DNA of 64,000 nucleotides, taken from Bacteroides sp. (lineage in GTDB: Bacteria > Bacteroidota > Bacteroidia > Bacteroidales > Bacteroidaceae). The stretch covers positions 1 to 64,000 of the forward strand of contig JAJQFD010000020.1 of assembly GCA_021201335.1 (NCBI GenBank). The letters are read 5' to 3'. Position 1 is the first letter of the stretch; each line of letters opens with the position of its first letter. This document shows positions 47,455-56,949 of this stretch, in pieces. The notes beneath the pieces are model-generated. The model did no database searches. It worked only from the letters and a program-made list of their open reading frames with translations, and was not told where the DNA came from. Both the position numbers and the translations under genes were made by a program.

Positions 47455-48651
47455 ATGAAAAGGAGTAAACTAACCTCTGTTATTCTGGCTGTAGCATGCC
47501 TTTTATTAATAACTGGCTGTCAGCGGAATCATAACACAACACAAGAACCCTGGTCGGTACGAATGATTAAGTCCGAAATGAAACGCTCCCCGCAAGGGTG
47601 GATGTTGAACTTTTCAAAGGATTTAAGCTGGAACTATTGTCATGGACTGGTTTGCTCCGCGATGCTCGAAGCGGCCTCACAATATAACGAAAAAAGCTTT
47701 TATAATTATGTGAAACAGTATGCGGATACGATGGTACTCGATAATGGAACCATCATTGGATATCGTCCGGATGCCTGTAACTTGTATGGTATAACGGCGG
47801 GAAGAATCTTATTCCCACTCAATAAAAAGGAACAGAAACAAAAATACCTTTCTGCGTTGCATCACATCCGTAACCAGTTTTCCATCCATCCCCGGACTTC
47901 GGAAGGAGGCTTCTGGCATAAGTCCATCACTACCTCTCAGATTTGGCTCGACGGTGTGTACATGGCTCTCCCATTTTATGTGGAGTATGCCCGAACTTTC
48001 GAGGAGCCCGATATTTACAACGACGCCATCCTTCAGCTATTGCTTATCAGAAAATATTTGTACAATGAAACTTCTGGGCTATACTACCACGGATGGGACG
48101 AGAGCCGCCAGCAGCAATGGGTAGACTCCACCGGAAAGTCTCCCCACGTATGGGGACGTTCTATGGGATGGTTTGCAATGGGGCTGGTAGATGTTCTGGA
48201 TTTTATACCGGATGATCATCCTCAATGGGAAGAAGTAATGACCATCTATCAGGATTTAATGCAAGCTCTTGTTAAAGCGCAGGATCAAAAGTCCGGGGCC
48301 TGGTATCAGGTGATGGATCAACCCACCGGGAAAGGAAATTACCTGGAATCGTCGGCCTCTTGTATGTTTACCTATGCCCTGTTGAAAGGTATCCGAAAAG
48401 GTTATTTACCTGAATCTTACCGGGAGTATGCATACAAAGCTTACGAAGGTGTTATCAAGCAGTTTATTACGATTAATAAAGACCAGACTCTATCCATTAC
48501 CCAGTGCTGCGAAGTGGGTGGTTTAGGAGGGAAACCCTATAGGGACGGTAGTTTTGAATATTACATCCAGATCCCCCGAAGGGTGAATGACCCGAAAGCG
48601 GTAGGCTCGTTCATTCTGGCTAGTCTAGAAATGGAGAAACTTTCTAATTGA
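47455..48651 (+). CDS. GH105 unsaturated rhamnogalacturonyl hydrolase, lipoprotein
   Basis: 398 aa, lipobox LITGC (Cys22). The glycoside hydrolase family 105 (alpha/alpha)6-barrel motifs are clear: WNYCHGLVCSAML, WHKSITTSQIWLDGVYMALP, HGWDESRQQQWVDS, HVWGRSMGWFAMGLVDVLD and AQDQKSGAWYQVMDQP. The enzyme removes the 4,5-unsaturated uronic acid left by pectate or rhamnogalacturonan lyases, by hydration of the double bond. It is periplasmic or surface anchored and would act on products of the PL1 lyase encoded at 3057-5744. It lies 109 nt after the hybrid regulator with its own promoter. Confidence 0.92.
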   Translation: MKRSKLTSVILAVACLLLITGCQRNHNTTQEPWSVRMIKSEMKRSPQGWMLNFSKDLSWNYCHGLVCSAMLEAASQYNEKSFYNYVKQYADTMVLDNGTIIGYRPDACNLYGITAGRILFPLNKKEQKQKYLSALHHIRNQFSIHPRTSEGGFWHKSITTSQIWLDGVYMALPFYVEYARTFEEPDIYNDAILQLLLIRKYLYNETSGLYYHGWDESRQQQWVDSTGKSPHVWGRSMGWFAMGLVDVLDFIPDDHPQWEEVMTIYQDLMQALVKAQDQKSGAWYQVMDQPTGKGNYLESSASCMFTYALLKGIRKGYLPESYREYAYKAYEGVIKQFITINKDQTLSITQCCEVGGLGGKPYRDGSFEYYIQIPRRVNDPKAVGSFILASLEMEKLSN

Positions 48652-49272
48652 CAGATTGTATTTCTGTTTCCTTGAACTAACAAAATGATAATTGAAGGTC
48701 TCGTGGTTTCGAAATTTCCGGGCGGAGATGAGGTTGATGAATTTAAACGCATTCTCAGGCGATTAAGGAAATTCAAGATGTTTTTTTTCTTTCTATATTT
48801 CTGATAATTCGGCTTTATTTCCGTGTTTTACTAACTTGATGCTATTTATATTCCCGGTTTTTTATCTATATGATTATTGGTAAATGATCTTCTCTGTTCG
48901 GCAACTGGAAAACGGGAATGGTTATTTATTCGATGTTTATACAAACTGACTCTTTTATTCCCGGAAAATAAGTATTCCGGTTCAATGCCATAACCATTTC
49001 GACTGAATGCTACCGGCATTTCGGTAAAGTTCCGGTAGCATTTGACTCAAGTTCCGGTAGCATTTACCCACAAAAAAAGGGTTATATTCAGATGATATTC
49101 ACTGGAATTTCCCCTTATTTGAAACTGAAATTACGCTGGAAGGGGCTTAATGAGAAAAAGGTGAGTTAGTAAAAACTCCCGTTGGGAAACAAAGAGAGCC
49201 AATTTCCTGTATTTTGGTTACATTTCGTCTCTTCCCTGTGAGGGAAGATGTGAAACAAATCGTCTCTGTTTT
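48652..49272. other. Interval between the convergent GH105 and LytTR genes
   Basis: About 620 bp without a supported gene. A 22-bp tandem array lies at 48983-49070. A 39-codon reading frame near 48685 has no supporting features. Confidence 0.55.
48983..49070. repeat. Degenerate 22-bp tandem array (four units)
   Basis: Units start at 48983, 49005, 49027 and 49049 at exact 22-nt spacing. The last two share AAGTTCCGGTAGCATTT. The second carries GCTACCGGCATTTCGG and the first AATGCCATAACCATTTCG in the same register. The third unit is closely related to the unit at 8859. Confidence 0.8.
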
Positions 49273-49977
49273 TCATTTTCCCATAATAGTCTGAAAGAAA
49301 TCTTCCCGGTAAAGATTACCGATGGCAATCTCGTGTTTTCCGATAAAGACATCATTGTTGCTGAACGAATCAATTTTACTTCTGTTGATGATAAAAGAAC
49401 GATTGATTCTCAGGAAGATGTTCTTAGGAAGAAGTTCGTGTATGTTTTTGATGGTCATCCGGGTGATCACTTCTTGCCCTTCCAAATGGATGATGGCGTA
49501 ATCTTTCAGGCTTTCTATAAACAGAATATCTTTCAAGTTTACCCGGAAGAAACGGCGATCGGATTTTACATAAATATGATCCTCCTCTATGTTTTCAATG
49601 TTTTTCTTTTCTTCCTCCAGTAAAAGAGAGTGGTAATGGATGGCTTTGTCGACCGCTTTTTTGAACTTGATGGGGTTAATCGGCTTTACTAAATAGTCAA
49701 TCGCATCTACTTCGTAACTATCCAGCGCATACTCCGAATAAGCAGTTGTGAAAATAATAAGCGTATGTTTAGGAATGCTGCGGGCAAATTCGAGGCCGTT
49801 TGTGCCGGGCATCTGAATATCCAGAAACACCAGATCGACTTCCTTTTCTTGCATAAATGCAGCCGCAGATTTAGCATTATTGAAGGTCTTCAACAGTACT
49901 AATGGAGGGATTTGCTCTACCAGTTTCTCTATGCCTTCTCTGGCAATAGGTTCATCGTCAACGATAATACATCTCAT
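49273..49977 (-). CDS. LytTR-family response regulator
   Basis: 234 aa. The receiver domain has the acidic pair in IVDDEPIAREG, the phosphoacceptor Asp in DLVFLDIQMPGTNGLEFARS and the Lys in YLVKPINPIKFKKA. A LytTR DNA-binding domain covers about residues 130-232 (DHIYVKSDRRFFRVNLKDIL, FLRINRSFIINRSKIDSF). It is encoded at the end of an operon with two LytS-like kinases and a TonB receptor, and its start overlaps the kinase stop by 4 nt (ATGA). Target genes are probably the receptor operon itself (inference). Confidence 0.93.
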   Translation of the reverse strand: MRCIIVDDEPIAREGIEKLVEQIPPLVLLKTFNNAKSAAAFMQEKEVDLVFLDIQMPGTNGLEFARSIPKHTLIIFTTAYSEYALDSYEVDAIDYLVKPINPIKFKKAVDKAIHYHSLLLEEEKKNIENIEEDHIYVKSDRRFFRVNLKDILFIESLKDYAIIHLEGQEVITRMTIKNIHELLPKNIFLRINRSFIINRSKIDSFSNNDVFIGKHEIAIGNLYREDFFQTIMGK

Positions 49978-51042
49978 AGTTTCAACTCCAAATTTAAAGT
50001 GTAAGCTACATCTGTTTTGCTTTGTGTCAACATATAGTTGTCTTTGTATAATAAATCCAGGCGGCGTTGGATGTTTGCCAGCCCAAGACCCCCTACTTTC
50101 TTAACCTCTTCCTGTTCTTCCTCGGGGGCAACTGAATTCACACAACAGAATTTCAAAATATTCTGGTGAACACTAAAGGAAAGGTGGACATAGGATAGAC
50201 CTTCATGGTTATGATTATGTTTAATCGCATTTTCTACAAACGGAATAAACAATAGCGGTGCTACCTGAACGTTGTTGATATCTCCCTCTTTCGAAATAGT
50301 ATATTCGAACTCATCCCGGCGGGTCTTCTCGAGGTCTAAGAAGTCTCTCAGGAAGGCAATATCCGCGCTCAGATACACTTTATCGCGGGTACTGTCGTTT
50401 ATTTGGTAACAGAGCAGATCATCTAACTTGGTGAGTATCTCAGAAGCTAGTTCGGGTTTATTTTTAGCCAGTATATTGGCATTGTTCAGCATGTTGAAGA
50501 GAAAGTGCGGATTAATCTGGCTTTTCAGGAATTCCAATTCCACTTGTAGGGTGGCTGCTTTGAGCTGTTCTACCCGTATATTTTCTTCCATCCATTTTTT
50601 TTAAAAGCATACAGGTTGCTACGCCTACAATGACCAATCCCAACGTAAACACCGTTCCCAGAACATTCAGAATGGCATTGGTCAGATTGGCGGCGGAAAA
50701 CTCCCTGTCCGGGTTAAAGAAAAAGATTTCGAATATATCGAGCAGTATAGAAGATGCCAGGAGCAGCAAAAAGGCAAAGAATATATATCTCAGTAAACTA
50801 CCTTTAAAAAGATAACGGGGCACTAAGAAGTAGATGTTAGCGTAGATGATCAGGTTAATAACCAACCAAAGACCTCCCAGCGCATATAACCTGTCGGCAG
50901 AAAGATTTAACTCTCCCGAATCTTCAAACAGCACGCTGCTCGATACAATCAATACAAACAATTGCAACAACACATGCCGGTATAGGCGATATTTCTTATC
51001 TCCTAAAAAAGAAATGATTGGATTGTTATCTACCTGCTTCAT
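49974..51042 (-). CDS. LytS-like sensor histidine kinase, frameshifted
   Basis: About 355 aa if restored. The N-terminal part (start 51042) has four membrane helices (HVLLQLFVLIVSSSVLF, WLVINLIIYANIYFLVP, YIFFAFLLLLASSILLDIF, VFTLGLVIVGVATCMLL). The C-terminal part has the complete kinase core: LKSQINPHFLFNMLNN with the His, PFVENAIKHNHN as N box and GGLGLANIQRRLD as G box. The two halves are in different frames, meeting at a run of eight T (plus strand 50595-50602). With seven the reading is LLKKW followed by MEENIRVEQLKAA, matching KTRMEENLRM in the paralogue upstream. The gained base is opposite in sign to the rnr break. Confidence 0.88.
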
Positions 51043-51048
51043 TCTCCT

Positions 51049-52089
51049 TTAAGTTATATGATTTAGTTGAAGACTTGTTTGTTCGTCCATTATCTCCAAT
51101 AAATAGTTGCCGGGATAGAGAATATCCAGCCTTTTCCGGATGGCAAACAACTCGCTTGCCGGCAGTTTACCACTATTCTTTAGCCGACAGGTGAAAAGCA
51201 AACATTCGGGGTCTGACTCTAAATGAAGTTGCAGAAAAATCGGCTGATCCGAATCTCCCCGGTCTACTATCGAGTATTGGATAAAAGGAAGAAAGAGCAA
51301 GGGAGGAATAAAAATTTCTTTGGTGTAGTGAATGGTAAACTCATAATCAAAGTGGGGATAATACAATTGTTCCAGGTTTACATATTCTCTGATAAAGTTT
51401 ATTTCTGCACTCAATAATACCCGATCCCGGTTGCAGTCATAAAGCTGGTATCTTAACAATTGGCCCAGGCGCATGAGCATATCGGATGCTTTCTCCGGAT
51501 CAGTCTTCACTAACAGGGAACACCTCCTGAGAATATTCGACAGAAAGGTAGGAGAGATTTGTTTCTTTAAACGTTCTAGTTCAGTTTTTATATTCTCTTG
51601 TTCCATGTTACTCATACGCAAGTTTTCTTCCATCCTGGTTTTAAATAGTAAAGGAATGGAGGTGCCAACCATACAGATTAGCATTGTGAGGAAGGAGGAA
51701 GCATTTACCAGTAGTAAAAGTGGACTTAGATAATCAGTTATTTTATGCGGTAACCCCATCCCGCTCCGTACGATATATTCTTGCCCCAGTTGATAAACCA
51801 GCGGTATTAGCGCCACAAAAAACAATCCTACCGCGTAAAGCTTGTACTTCTTCTTTAGTAACAAATGGGGAATTAAAACAAACAGGTTGATATAGATAAC
51901 CAGCAGGTAAACGATGGCGGTTATAATACAAAGAATATAGATCCGGTTTCCTAAAACTTCCTCACTGTCCTGATAGATAAAGAATATTCGCCGGAAAGCC
52001 AACAAAGCGAATACCGAAATAAGCAATATATGACGCCCCAACTTATATTGAGGCTGAACCAGAAAATTATAGAGTGCCCATTTAATCAT
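51049..52089 (-). CDS. Degenerate LytS-like pseudo-histidine kinase
   Basis: 346 aa with four predicted membrane helices in the N-terminal 150 residues, then a cytoplasmic region that aligns with the neighbouring kinase along its whole length. The phosphoacceptor motif reads ISPTFLSNI instead of INPHFLFN, with Thr181 in place of His. The N box reads PFIQYSIVDRG instead of PFVENAIKHN. The G box (GGLGLANIQRRL in the neighbour) is replaced by ASELFAIRKRLDIL. It should therefore neither bind ATP normally nor be phosphorylated. It is intact and lies 6 nt from the active-type kinase, so it may form a heterodimer with that kinase or act as its sensor. Confidence 0.85.
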   Translation of the reverse strand: MIKWALYNFLVQPQYKLGRHILLISVFALLAFRRIFFIYQDSEEVLGNRIYILCIITAIVYLLVIYINLFVLIPHLLLKKKYKLYAVGLFFVALIPLVYQLGQEYIVRSGMGLPHKITDYLSPLLLLVNASSFLTMLICMVGTSIPLLFKTRMEENLRMSNMEQENIKTELERLKKQISPTFLSNILRRCSLLVKTDPEKASDMLMRLGQLLRYQLYDCNRDRVLLSAEINFIREYVNLEQLYYPHFDYEFTIHYTKEIFIPPLLFLPFIQYSIVDRGDSDQPIFLQLHLESDPECLLFTCRLKNSGKLPASELFAIRKRLDILYPGNYLLEIMDEQTSLQLNHIT

Positions 52090-52128
52090 ACATTGCTTAT
52101 CTCTGTATCTTTTGTTTCCAAAGATACA

Positions 52129-54486
52129 TTAAAAGTCAAGCCTGTATACCAAATTGAAGATAGAATTCTTTAATTTTCGGGGTTCAATGATTCCGGTTTT
52201 CAGGTTATATTCGTGCCCGAAATATTCTTTAAAACCTGTGGCATTCATTCCTTTCACGGCAAATTCATGGGAGATCTTCTTGCGGTTCATCCGGTAACTG
52301 ACGGTGTAATTGGCCAGGAACATCGGAGAGAATTGTTTGGAATAGGCTTGGGTTTCATCGTATTGGGTTTCCTTGTCGGGATGCGCTAAAGATGCCTCTT
52401 CGGCTACCGGAGAGTATCGGTCACCTCCTTGCAGGGTTAGTTTCAGGTTAACGCTCAATACATCTTGTTTTTTGCTGCCTATCATCCACTCTTTACCGAT
52501 TAGCCCGTTGAGGATGTAATTGCGGTTGAATTTAGTATCATGCCATACACCGTCGCCACCCTGGTATTTAGAGTTGAAGAAGGAGGCTGTTACCATGTAA
52601 TACAAACCTTTCGTCATGTATTTTTCGAAGGTAATATCTACCCCGTAGTTTCGTCCTTTTCCTTTATTTACCAGCGCATCTTCTACATAAAAGGTACTTC
52701 GATTGAGGATGGAGTATGAGCTATCGGCAATGACAGGAACATGGTATAGATACTGGAAATAAGGTTCTACCTTCAGATTCATATTATCTGAGATCTGATA
52801 ACTGTAGGATAAAGAAACGTGGTGTGTTTTGGTGAAATCCAAGTCTTTATTAACCAGCTTGTCGCCCGTGGCTTTTGTTTTGACAAAGTACACATCCATT
52901 TTCTCCATCCGGCTGTGCAATCCATACGCCAAACCTATCGAGCTTTTGCGCGAAGCTTGCCACTTGATGGCAGCACGAGGTTCAATCGTCCAACGATCGT
53001 TCAAGGTCAGGAACTGACCGTTTATCCCCAGGGTCGCCGAAATGCGGTCGGTGAAGTTGAATAAAGAACTGGTGTAAGCGGAAAGAAGATTGGTGTTTCC
53101 CTTTCCTTCTGATATCCTTTCCATCGGTTGTGAGTAGAAAGGTGAAAGGTCGAAGTTCATATCGTACCGCATATTCGTTACCGTAAATCCTGTTTTATTG
53201 GTATGCCTGGAACTATACTTTTTGTTGAACGAGGACGTGAGCACCAGATTGGTGTAGCGGCTCTTGAAGTCAAGGAAAGGTGAAGAGTTCATATCAAAGT
53301 TGTAAATACTTTCCCATGCGTCGGTTTTAGAGTAGGTGGTGGCTAGGGTAGTTTTTAGCGTGGCATTGTTCCCGAAGAAGTAGCGGTGACTAAGTCCGGC
53401 TGCCGCGGAGGTCTGTTTCATCCGGGAGTCTTTCGCATCTTCCAAATAATCCCATTCTTCCGACGATTCTATTTCGGGTTTAATCTTATCGATCAAGGCC
53501 GTTCCCCAGACAGAGAATACCCCTGCCTTGCGTGTAGGAAAATTCAGTTTGAAGTTGAGATCCTGGTAATCTAGTTCTTGCTCCAGATCTCCGGCAGGAC
53601 TTACTTTGTTCATCAGTCCGGTAGTTGAATACCGGTAATTAAAGATGTACGAAGCGTTATGCTTTTTGCTGAGAGGTCCTTCGGAAGCTACATCCAGACC
53701 CAATATCCCGGCTTGTAAGGTGTGCTGGAATTTCTGGTTGTTCCCGTTTCTGAGTTTCATATCGAATACTCCCGATACGGCATTGTTGTATTCGGCAGGA
53801 AAGGCGCTGGTATAGAAATCGGAATTGCCTAATACATTGCTGCTTAACGAGGATAAGATACCACCACCCAAGGAAGCTACATCGGCAAAGTGATTCGGAT
53901 TGGGTATCTCCACATCTTCCAATCGCCATTGAAGCAGGCTAGGTGCATTTCCGTGTATAGATATCCCGTTGTTTCCTACAGCTGAGGCTACTCCTGCAAA
54001 AGAACTCACCAAGCGGGCAGGGTCATCCATTCCTCCGGCATAGCGGCTGGCCTCTTCTACACTGAGCATACGTGCGCCGGAGAGGGCCATTTGGTTCAGT
54101 GCTGCTTCTTTGTTGACGCGGGGTTTCACTACGACTTCGTCCAGCGTATGAACGTTTTCCTTCAGTTGGATTTCGAGATATACTTCTTTGGCGGATGTCA
54201 GCATGATTTCGCGGAAGATAGCAGGTTCGTATCCCATAAAAGTAGCTTGCAGGTCGTGACGTCCTACGGGGATATTATTCAAAGTGAATTTTCCGTTATC
54301 GTCCGTCGTGGTGCCTGTTTGCGGCATATCTAATAGTCCGACCGAGACGAATGAAATAGGTGTACCGGATGCCTGATCGATGACGATCCCCCGGATGGTT
54401 TGTGTTGGTTTGTTATCCTGTGCGTACGTCTTTGTGGAAAGAAATACACAGATAATCAATAAGAGGTAACTAAATAGCTGTTTCAT
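52129..54486 (-). CDS. TonB-dependent outer-membrane receptor
   Basis: 785 aa. The signal peptide (YLLLIICVFLSTKTYAQ) is followed by a carboxypeptidase-regulatory-like domain at about residues 30-110 (IRGIVIDQASGTPISFVSVG, MGYEPAIF), a TonB-box-like LDEVVVKP, a plug (GISIHGNAPSLLQWRLEDV) and a barrel ending NSIFNLVYRLDF. There is no SusD partner, and it is shorter than SusC proteins. The substrate is unknown. It is the first gene of an apparent operon with the pseudo-kinase, the kinase and the LytTR regulator, suggesting it is the transporter they sense or control. Confidence 0.88.
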   Translation of the reverse strand: MKQLFSYLLLIICVFLSTKTYAQDNKPTQTIRGIVIDQASGTPISFVSVGLLDMPQTGTTTDDNGKFTLNNIPVGRHDLQATFMGYEPAIFREIMLTSAKEVYLEIQLKENVHTLDEVVVKPRVNKEAALNQMALSGARMLSVEEASRYAGGMDDPARLVSSFAGVASAVGNNGISIHGNAPSLLQWRLEDVEIPNPNHFADVASLGGGILSSLSSNVLGNSDFYTSAFPAEYNNAVSGVFDMKLRNGNNQKFQHTLQAGILGLDVASEGPLSKKHNASYIFNYRYSTTGLMNKVSPAGDLEQELDYQDLNFKLNFPTRKAGVFSVWGTALIDKIKPEIESSEEWDYLEDAKDSRMKQTSAAAGLSHRYFFGNNATLKTTLATTYSKTDAWESIYNFDMNSSPFLDFKSRYTNLVLTSSFNKKYSSRHTNKTGFTVTNMRYDMNFDLSPFYSQPMERISEGKGNTNLLSAYTSSLFNFTDRISATLGINGQFLTLNDRWTIEPRAAIKWQASRKSSIGLAYGLHSRMEKMDVYFVKTKATGDKLVNKDLDFTKTHHVSLSYSYQISDNMNLKVEPYFQYLYHVPVIADSSYSILNRSTFYVEDALVNKGKGRNYGVDITFEKYMTKGLYYMVTASFFNSKYQGGDGVWHDTKFNRNYILNGLIGKEWMIGSKKQDVLSVNLKLTLQGGDRYSPVAEEASLAHPDKETQYDETQAYSKQFSPMFLANYTVSYRMNRKKISHEFAVKGMNATGFKEYFGHEYNLKTGIIEPRKLKNSIFNLVYRLDF

Positions 54487-54579
54487 GATTTCTTCTTTTA
54501 GTATTTTACGATGCTTGATGATACATCATTGTGAATCAAGGGTGAAAGTATCAACTATTTAGACACGTATTTTGAATGT

Positions 54580-54642
54580 GCGATGGAAACACCGATTTGA
54601 GCGATAGAAAGGTTGGTTTCTGCGGGGAGAAACTTTGGTACT
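54580..54642. repeat. Degenerate 21-bp tandem array (three units)
   Basis: Units start at 54580, 54601 and 54622, each opening GCGAT or GCGGG and containing GAAA and a T-rich end (GCGATGGAAACACCGATTTG, GCGATAGAAAGGTTGGTTTC, GCGGGGAGAAACTTTGGTAC). The 12-mer GATTTGAGCGAT (54594-54605) recurs at 60558-60569 on the far side of the susCD operon. Confidence 0.55.
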
Positions 54643-54673
54643 TGTCACTGTTCGTCCAGTGAACAACTATTAT

Positions 54674-54720
54674 AAAAAAGACCTGTCCGATAACTCCTAA
54701 AAGTTTCTCGAACAGGGTCT
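54674..54720 (-). terminator. Rho-independent terminator of the susCD operon
   Basis: On the minus strand AGACCCTGTTCGA (54708-54720) pairs with TCGGACAGGTC (54680-54690) with one bulge and one G-T pair, followed by six T (54674-54679). It lies about 65 nt past the susD stop. Confidence 0.8.
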
Positions 54721-54784
54721 CCTTCTTAATTGGATATAATAATTCGTTATCCTTCTTTATCCATTCAATCTTTCTACCTTTTGA

Positions 54785-56914
54785 TTATTGTTGTCTGAAT
54801 CCGTATCCATTCGTAATACCTGTATTTAAAAGCACCTGATAAGTATTTGGTAACAAATGAATAGGAGGATTCTTTGCTGTATAATCTGCATCGGTATAAC
54901 CCGCAAAGAGTTTGGTTGCATACGATTCTTCGTATTTCAGCATATCAATAGCCCAAGGCGTTTGAACATATCCGTCTGCTTCCAAAGCTGCAGCTTCCGC
55001 ACTTCCCGGAGCAATATAATTGAACAAACCTTTAATGGCCACATTAGTCATCGTTTCACTACCATAAGCCGGAACTACACCTCCCCAATCATCATGCTGT
55101 CCACGCCATCCAGGAAACAGAACCGGATCATCTTGTTTATCGGCAGGAGTTTGCGTAGTCAGTCGGTAACCATACGAATTTCTGGCATCCACCATTTTAG
55201 TCCAGATATAAGCAGGAATCTGGTTCCCGTTTTCAAACGTATAGTAACCATTGGCGCGTACACCATCAATAATGGCTTTCATCACTTTACGGTTTTCAAC
55301 AGCTACTTCTGGCAATATACCTGTGCGGATGATATCGAAGCGGCGTACTCCTTCTCCACTAAATTCCAGCGCACGTTCTTTAATAACAGCGTTGTATACG
55401 GAACCGCAATCAGTTATGTACCTGTCAAAATTGGGATCGTTTCCTCCAGGGAATGCCCGATTATGAACGGCAGAAAGGTAATTTCTGGCATTTCCTTCTT
55501 CGCCTAATGCAGCACATACCTCAGCCAGCATTAGGTATATATCCGAAATACGCATATAAGAGATATTGATGCCAGAAGTTCCATACGATTGAGTATTAGG
55601 TGCCGGCAGACGGTTCCAATCATATTTATTGGTAGCTGGTCCGGAGCCTTTACCCCAATTACTACGTTCAAATGATTGTATCAATTCCTGTCCCTGGCCT
55701 GTACTTCCGGTAACTGTAACCGATACATCCCGACGCATGTCTTTATTATCGAACCAGCCATAGTAAAAGTGTGCCTGGATACGATCCTGTCCGCAGGCCA
55801 CACAAGGAGCCTGTCCATTTCCTCCTGAAGATGGACGTCCGATATATGCTGGACGATCAGAACTATAGTTGTATTCCTGCGGAATTTCATAAATGAATTC
55901 GTCGGCAAGAGTTACATTGTCACCTGCGTGCATCTGCTGGAAAATATACTGATAAGGATTGTTATATATCTGACCATTAGAGCCATTCGAACGAGGATCC
56001 GTAAGATGAAGAACAACGGAACCCGGGTTATTAACACAAGCCTGAAGATATTGCTTGGCAATGTTAAATATGTTGCGCCAGTCACTCCTGCGTCCGTAAA
56101 TAGCATTGTTTTTCTCCACACTCCAGTCTTCGAATGAAAGAGTATTTCCTTCACTATCCACATAGAAGTTAGTTCCCAAATCGGTACGACGAGTCGCATA
56201 ACCACCATTATAAAGACACAAACGTCCTATCAATCCCTGAACGTATGTACGGTTCATTACATCGGCGCGGTTACTACCTTCTCCGGCCCGGAACATGTGA
56301 GGTTCCACCTCAATCAACTTCTGAATATGATAATCATAAATTGCATAACGGGACGCGAGTCCTTCCGCTTTTTGACCGGCCTGCAATACATGTGGAACAT
56401 CTCCATACCAACGGCACAATTCCCAGTAACAAGTTGCACGCAACGCTACCGCCTGCCCGTAAACATCGGAAAGACTATTCGGTTCTCCGGTCATGATTTC
56501 AGCAAAGTTAGGAAGTAATTCAAAACTGGTAATCAGTGAATTGGCAACTGAAATCGTTTCATATAACTTAGTGAATACTTCCGTCCCCTCACCTGTATCT
56601 ATATTATAGGTACTAGTTCCTCCCGGATAAAACCATTTCTGAAGAATACCCGCGCTACCTTCATTATATGTGTCCTGAGAGTCTTCAATGTCCGATCCCC
56701 ATACCGGGTGCCAGAAAAATCCAGTGGAGTGTAAACTCCGGTTGGCTCTCAGCGTTTCATACCCATAGTATAGGGCTGAACGTGCTGACTCTTCACTGGA
56801 AAAAACAAAATCGCGGTCGACAACACTTTCCGATGAAGTGTCGAGAAAATCATCACAACCGATCATAGTAAGAACGACACTCACCGCAAGAGCTATATTT
56901 AATATTTTTTTCAT
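54785..56914 (-). CDS. SusD-family nutrient-binding lipoprotein
   Basis: 709 aa, longer than typical SusD (about 550). Lipobox MIGC (Cys20), then DDFLDTSSES, a common SusD start. The TPR-helical scaffold is seen in ARSALYYGYETLRANRSL and GQAVALRATCYWELCRWYG. The C-terminal half has ISYMRISDIYLMLAEVCAALGE and ERALEFSGEGVRRFDIIRTG, both diagnostic of the RagB/SusD family. It lids the SusC transporter and captures oligosaccharide at the cell surface. Divergence of a pectin methylesterase gene from the operon suggests a pectin-derived ligand (inference). It follows susC by 35 nt. Confidence 0.94.
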   Translation of the reverse strand: MKKILNIALAVSVVLTMIGCDDFLDTSSESVVDRDFVFSSEESARSALYYGYETLRANRSLHSTGFFWHPVWGSDIEDSQDTYNEGSAGILQKWFYPGGTSTYNIDTGEGTEVFTKLYETISVANSLITSFELLPNFAEIMTGEPNSLSDVYGQAVALRATCYWELCRWYGDVPHVLQAGQKAEGLASRYAIYDYHIQKLIEVEPHMFRAGEGSNRADVMNRTYVQGLIGRLCLYNGGYATRRTDLGTNFYVDSEGNTLSFEDWSVEKNNAIYGRRSDWRNIFNIAKQYLQACVNNPGSVVLHLTDPRSNGSNGQIYNNPYQYIFQQMHAGDNVTLADEFIYEIPQEYNYSSDRPAYIGRPSSGGNGQAPCVACGQDRIQAHFYYGWFDNKDMRRDVSVTVTGSTGQGQELIQSFERSNWGKGSGPATNKYDWNRLPAPNTQSYGTSGINISYMRISDIYLMLAEVCAALGEEGNARNYLSAVHNRAFPGGNDPNFDRYITDCGSVYNAVIKERALEFSGEGVRRFDIIRTGILPEVAVENRKVMKAIIDGVRANGYYTFENGNQIPAYIWTKMVDARNSYGYRLTTQTPADKQDDPVLFPGWRGQHDDWGGVVPAYGSETMTNVAIKGLFNYIAPGSAEAAALEADGYVQTPWAIDMLKYEESYATKLFAGYTDADYTAKNPPIHLLPNTYQVLLNTGITNGYGFRQQ

Positions 56915-56949
56915 ATTATCTCTCTATTAATTTATTTATAAGCTCAGAA

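Noticed and set aside
48685..48804. 39-codon frame after the GH105 gene
   Set aside because: Short, ends in a poly-Phe stretch from a T-run, no promoter and no recognised family.
1011..50602. Programmed frameshifting as the explanation of all four broken genes
   Set aside because: Two breaks need -1 and two need +1, and the +1 sites have no recognised slippery motif. Homopolymer length error explains all four.
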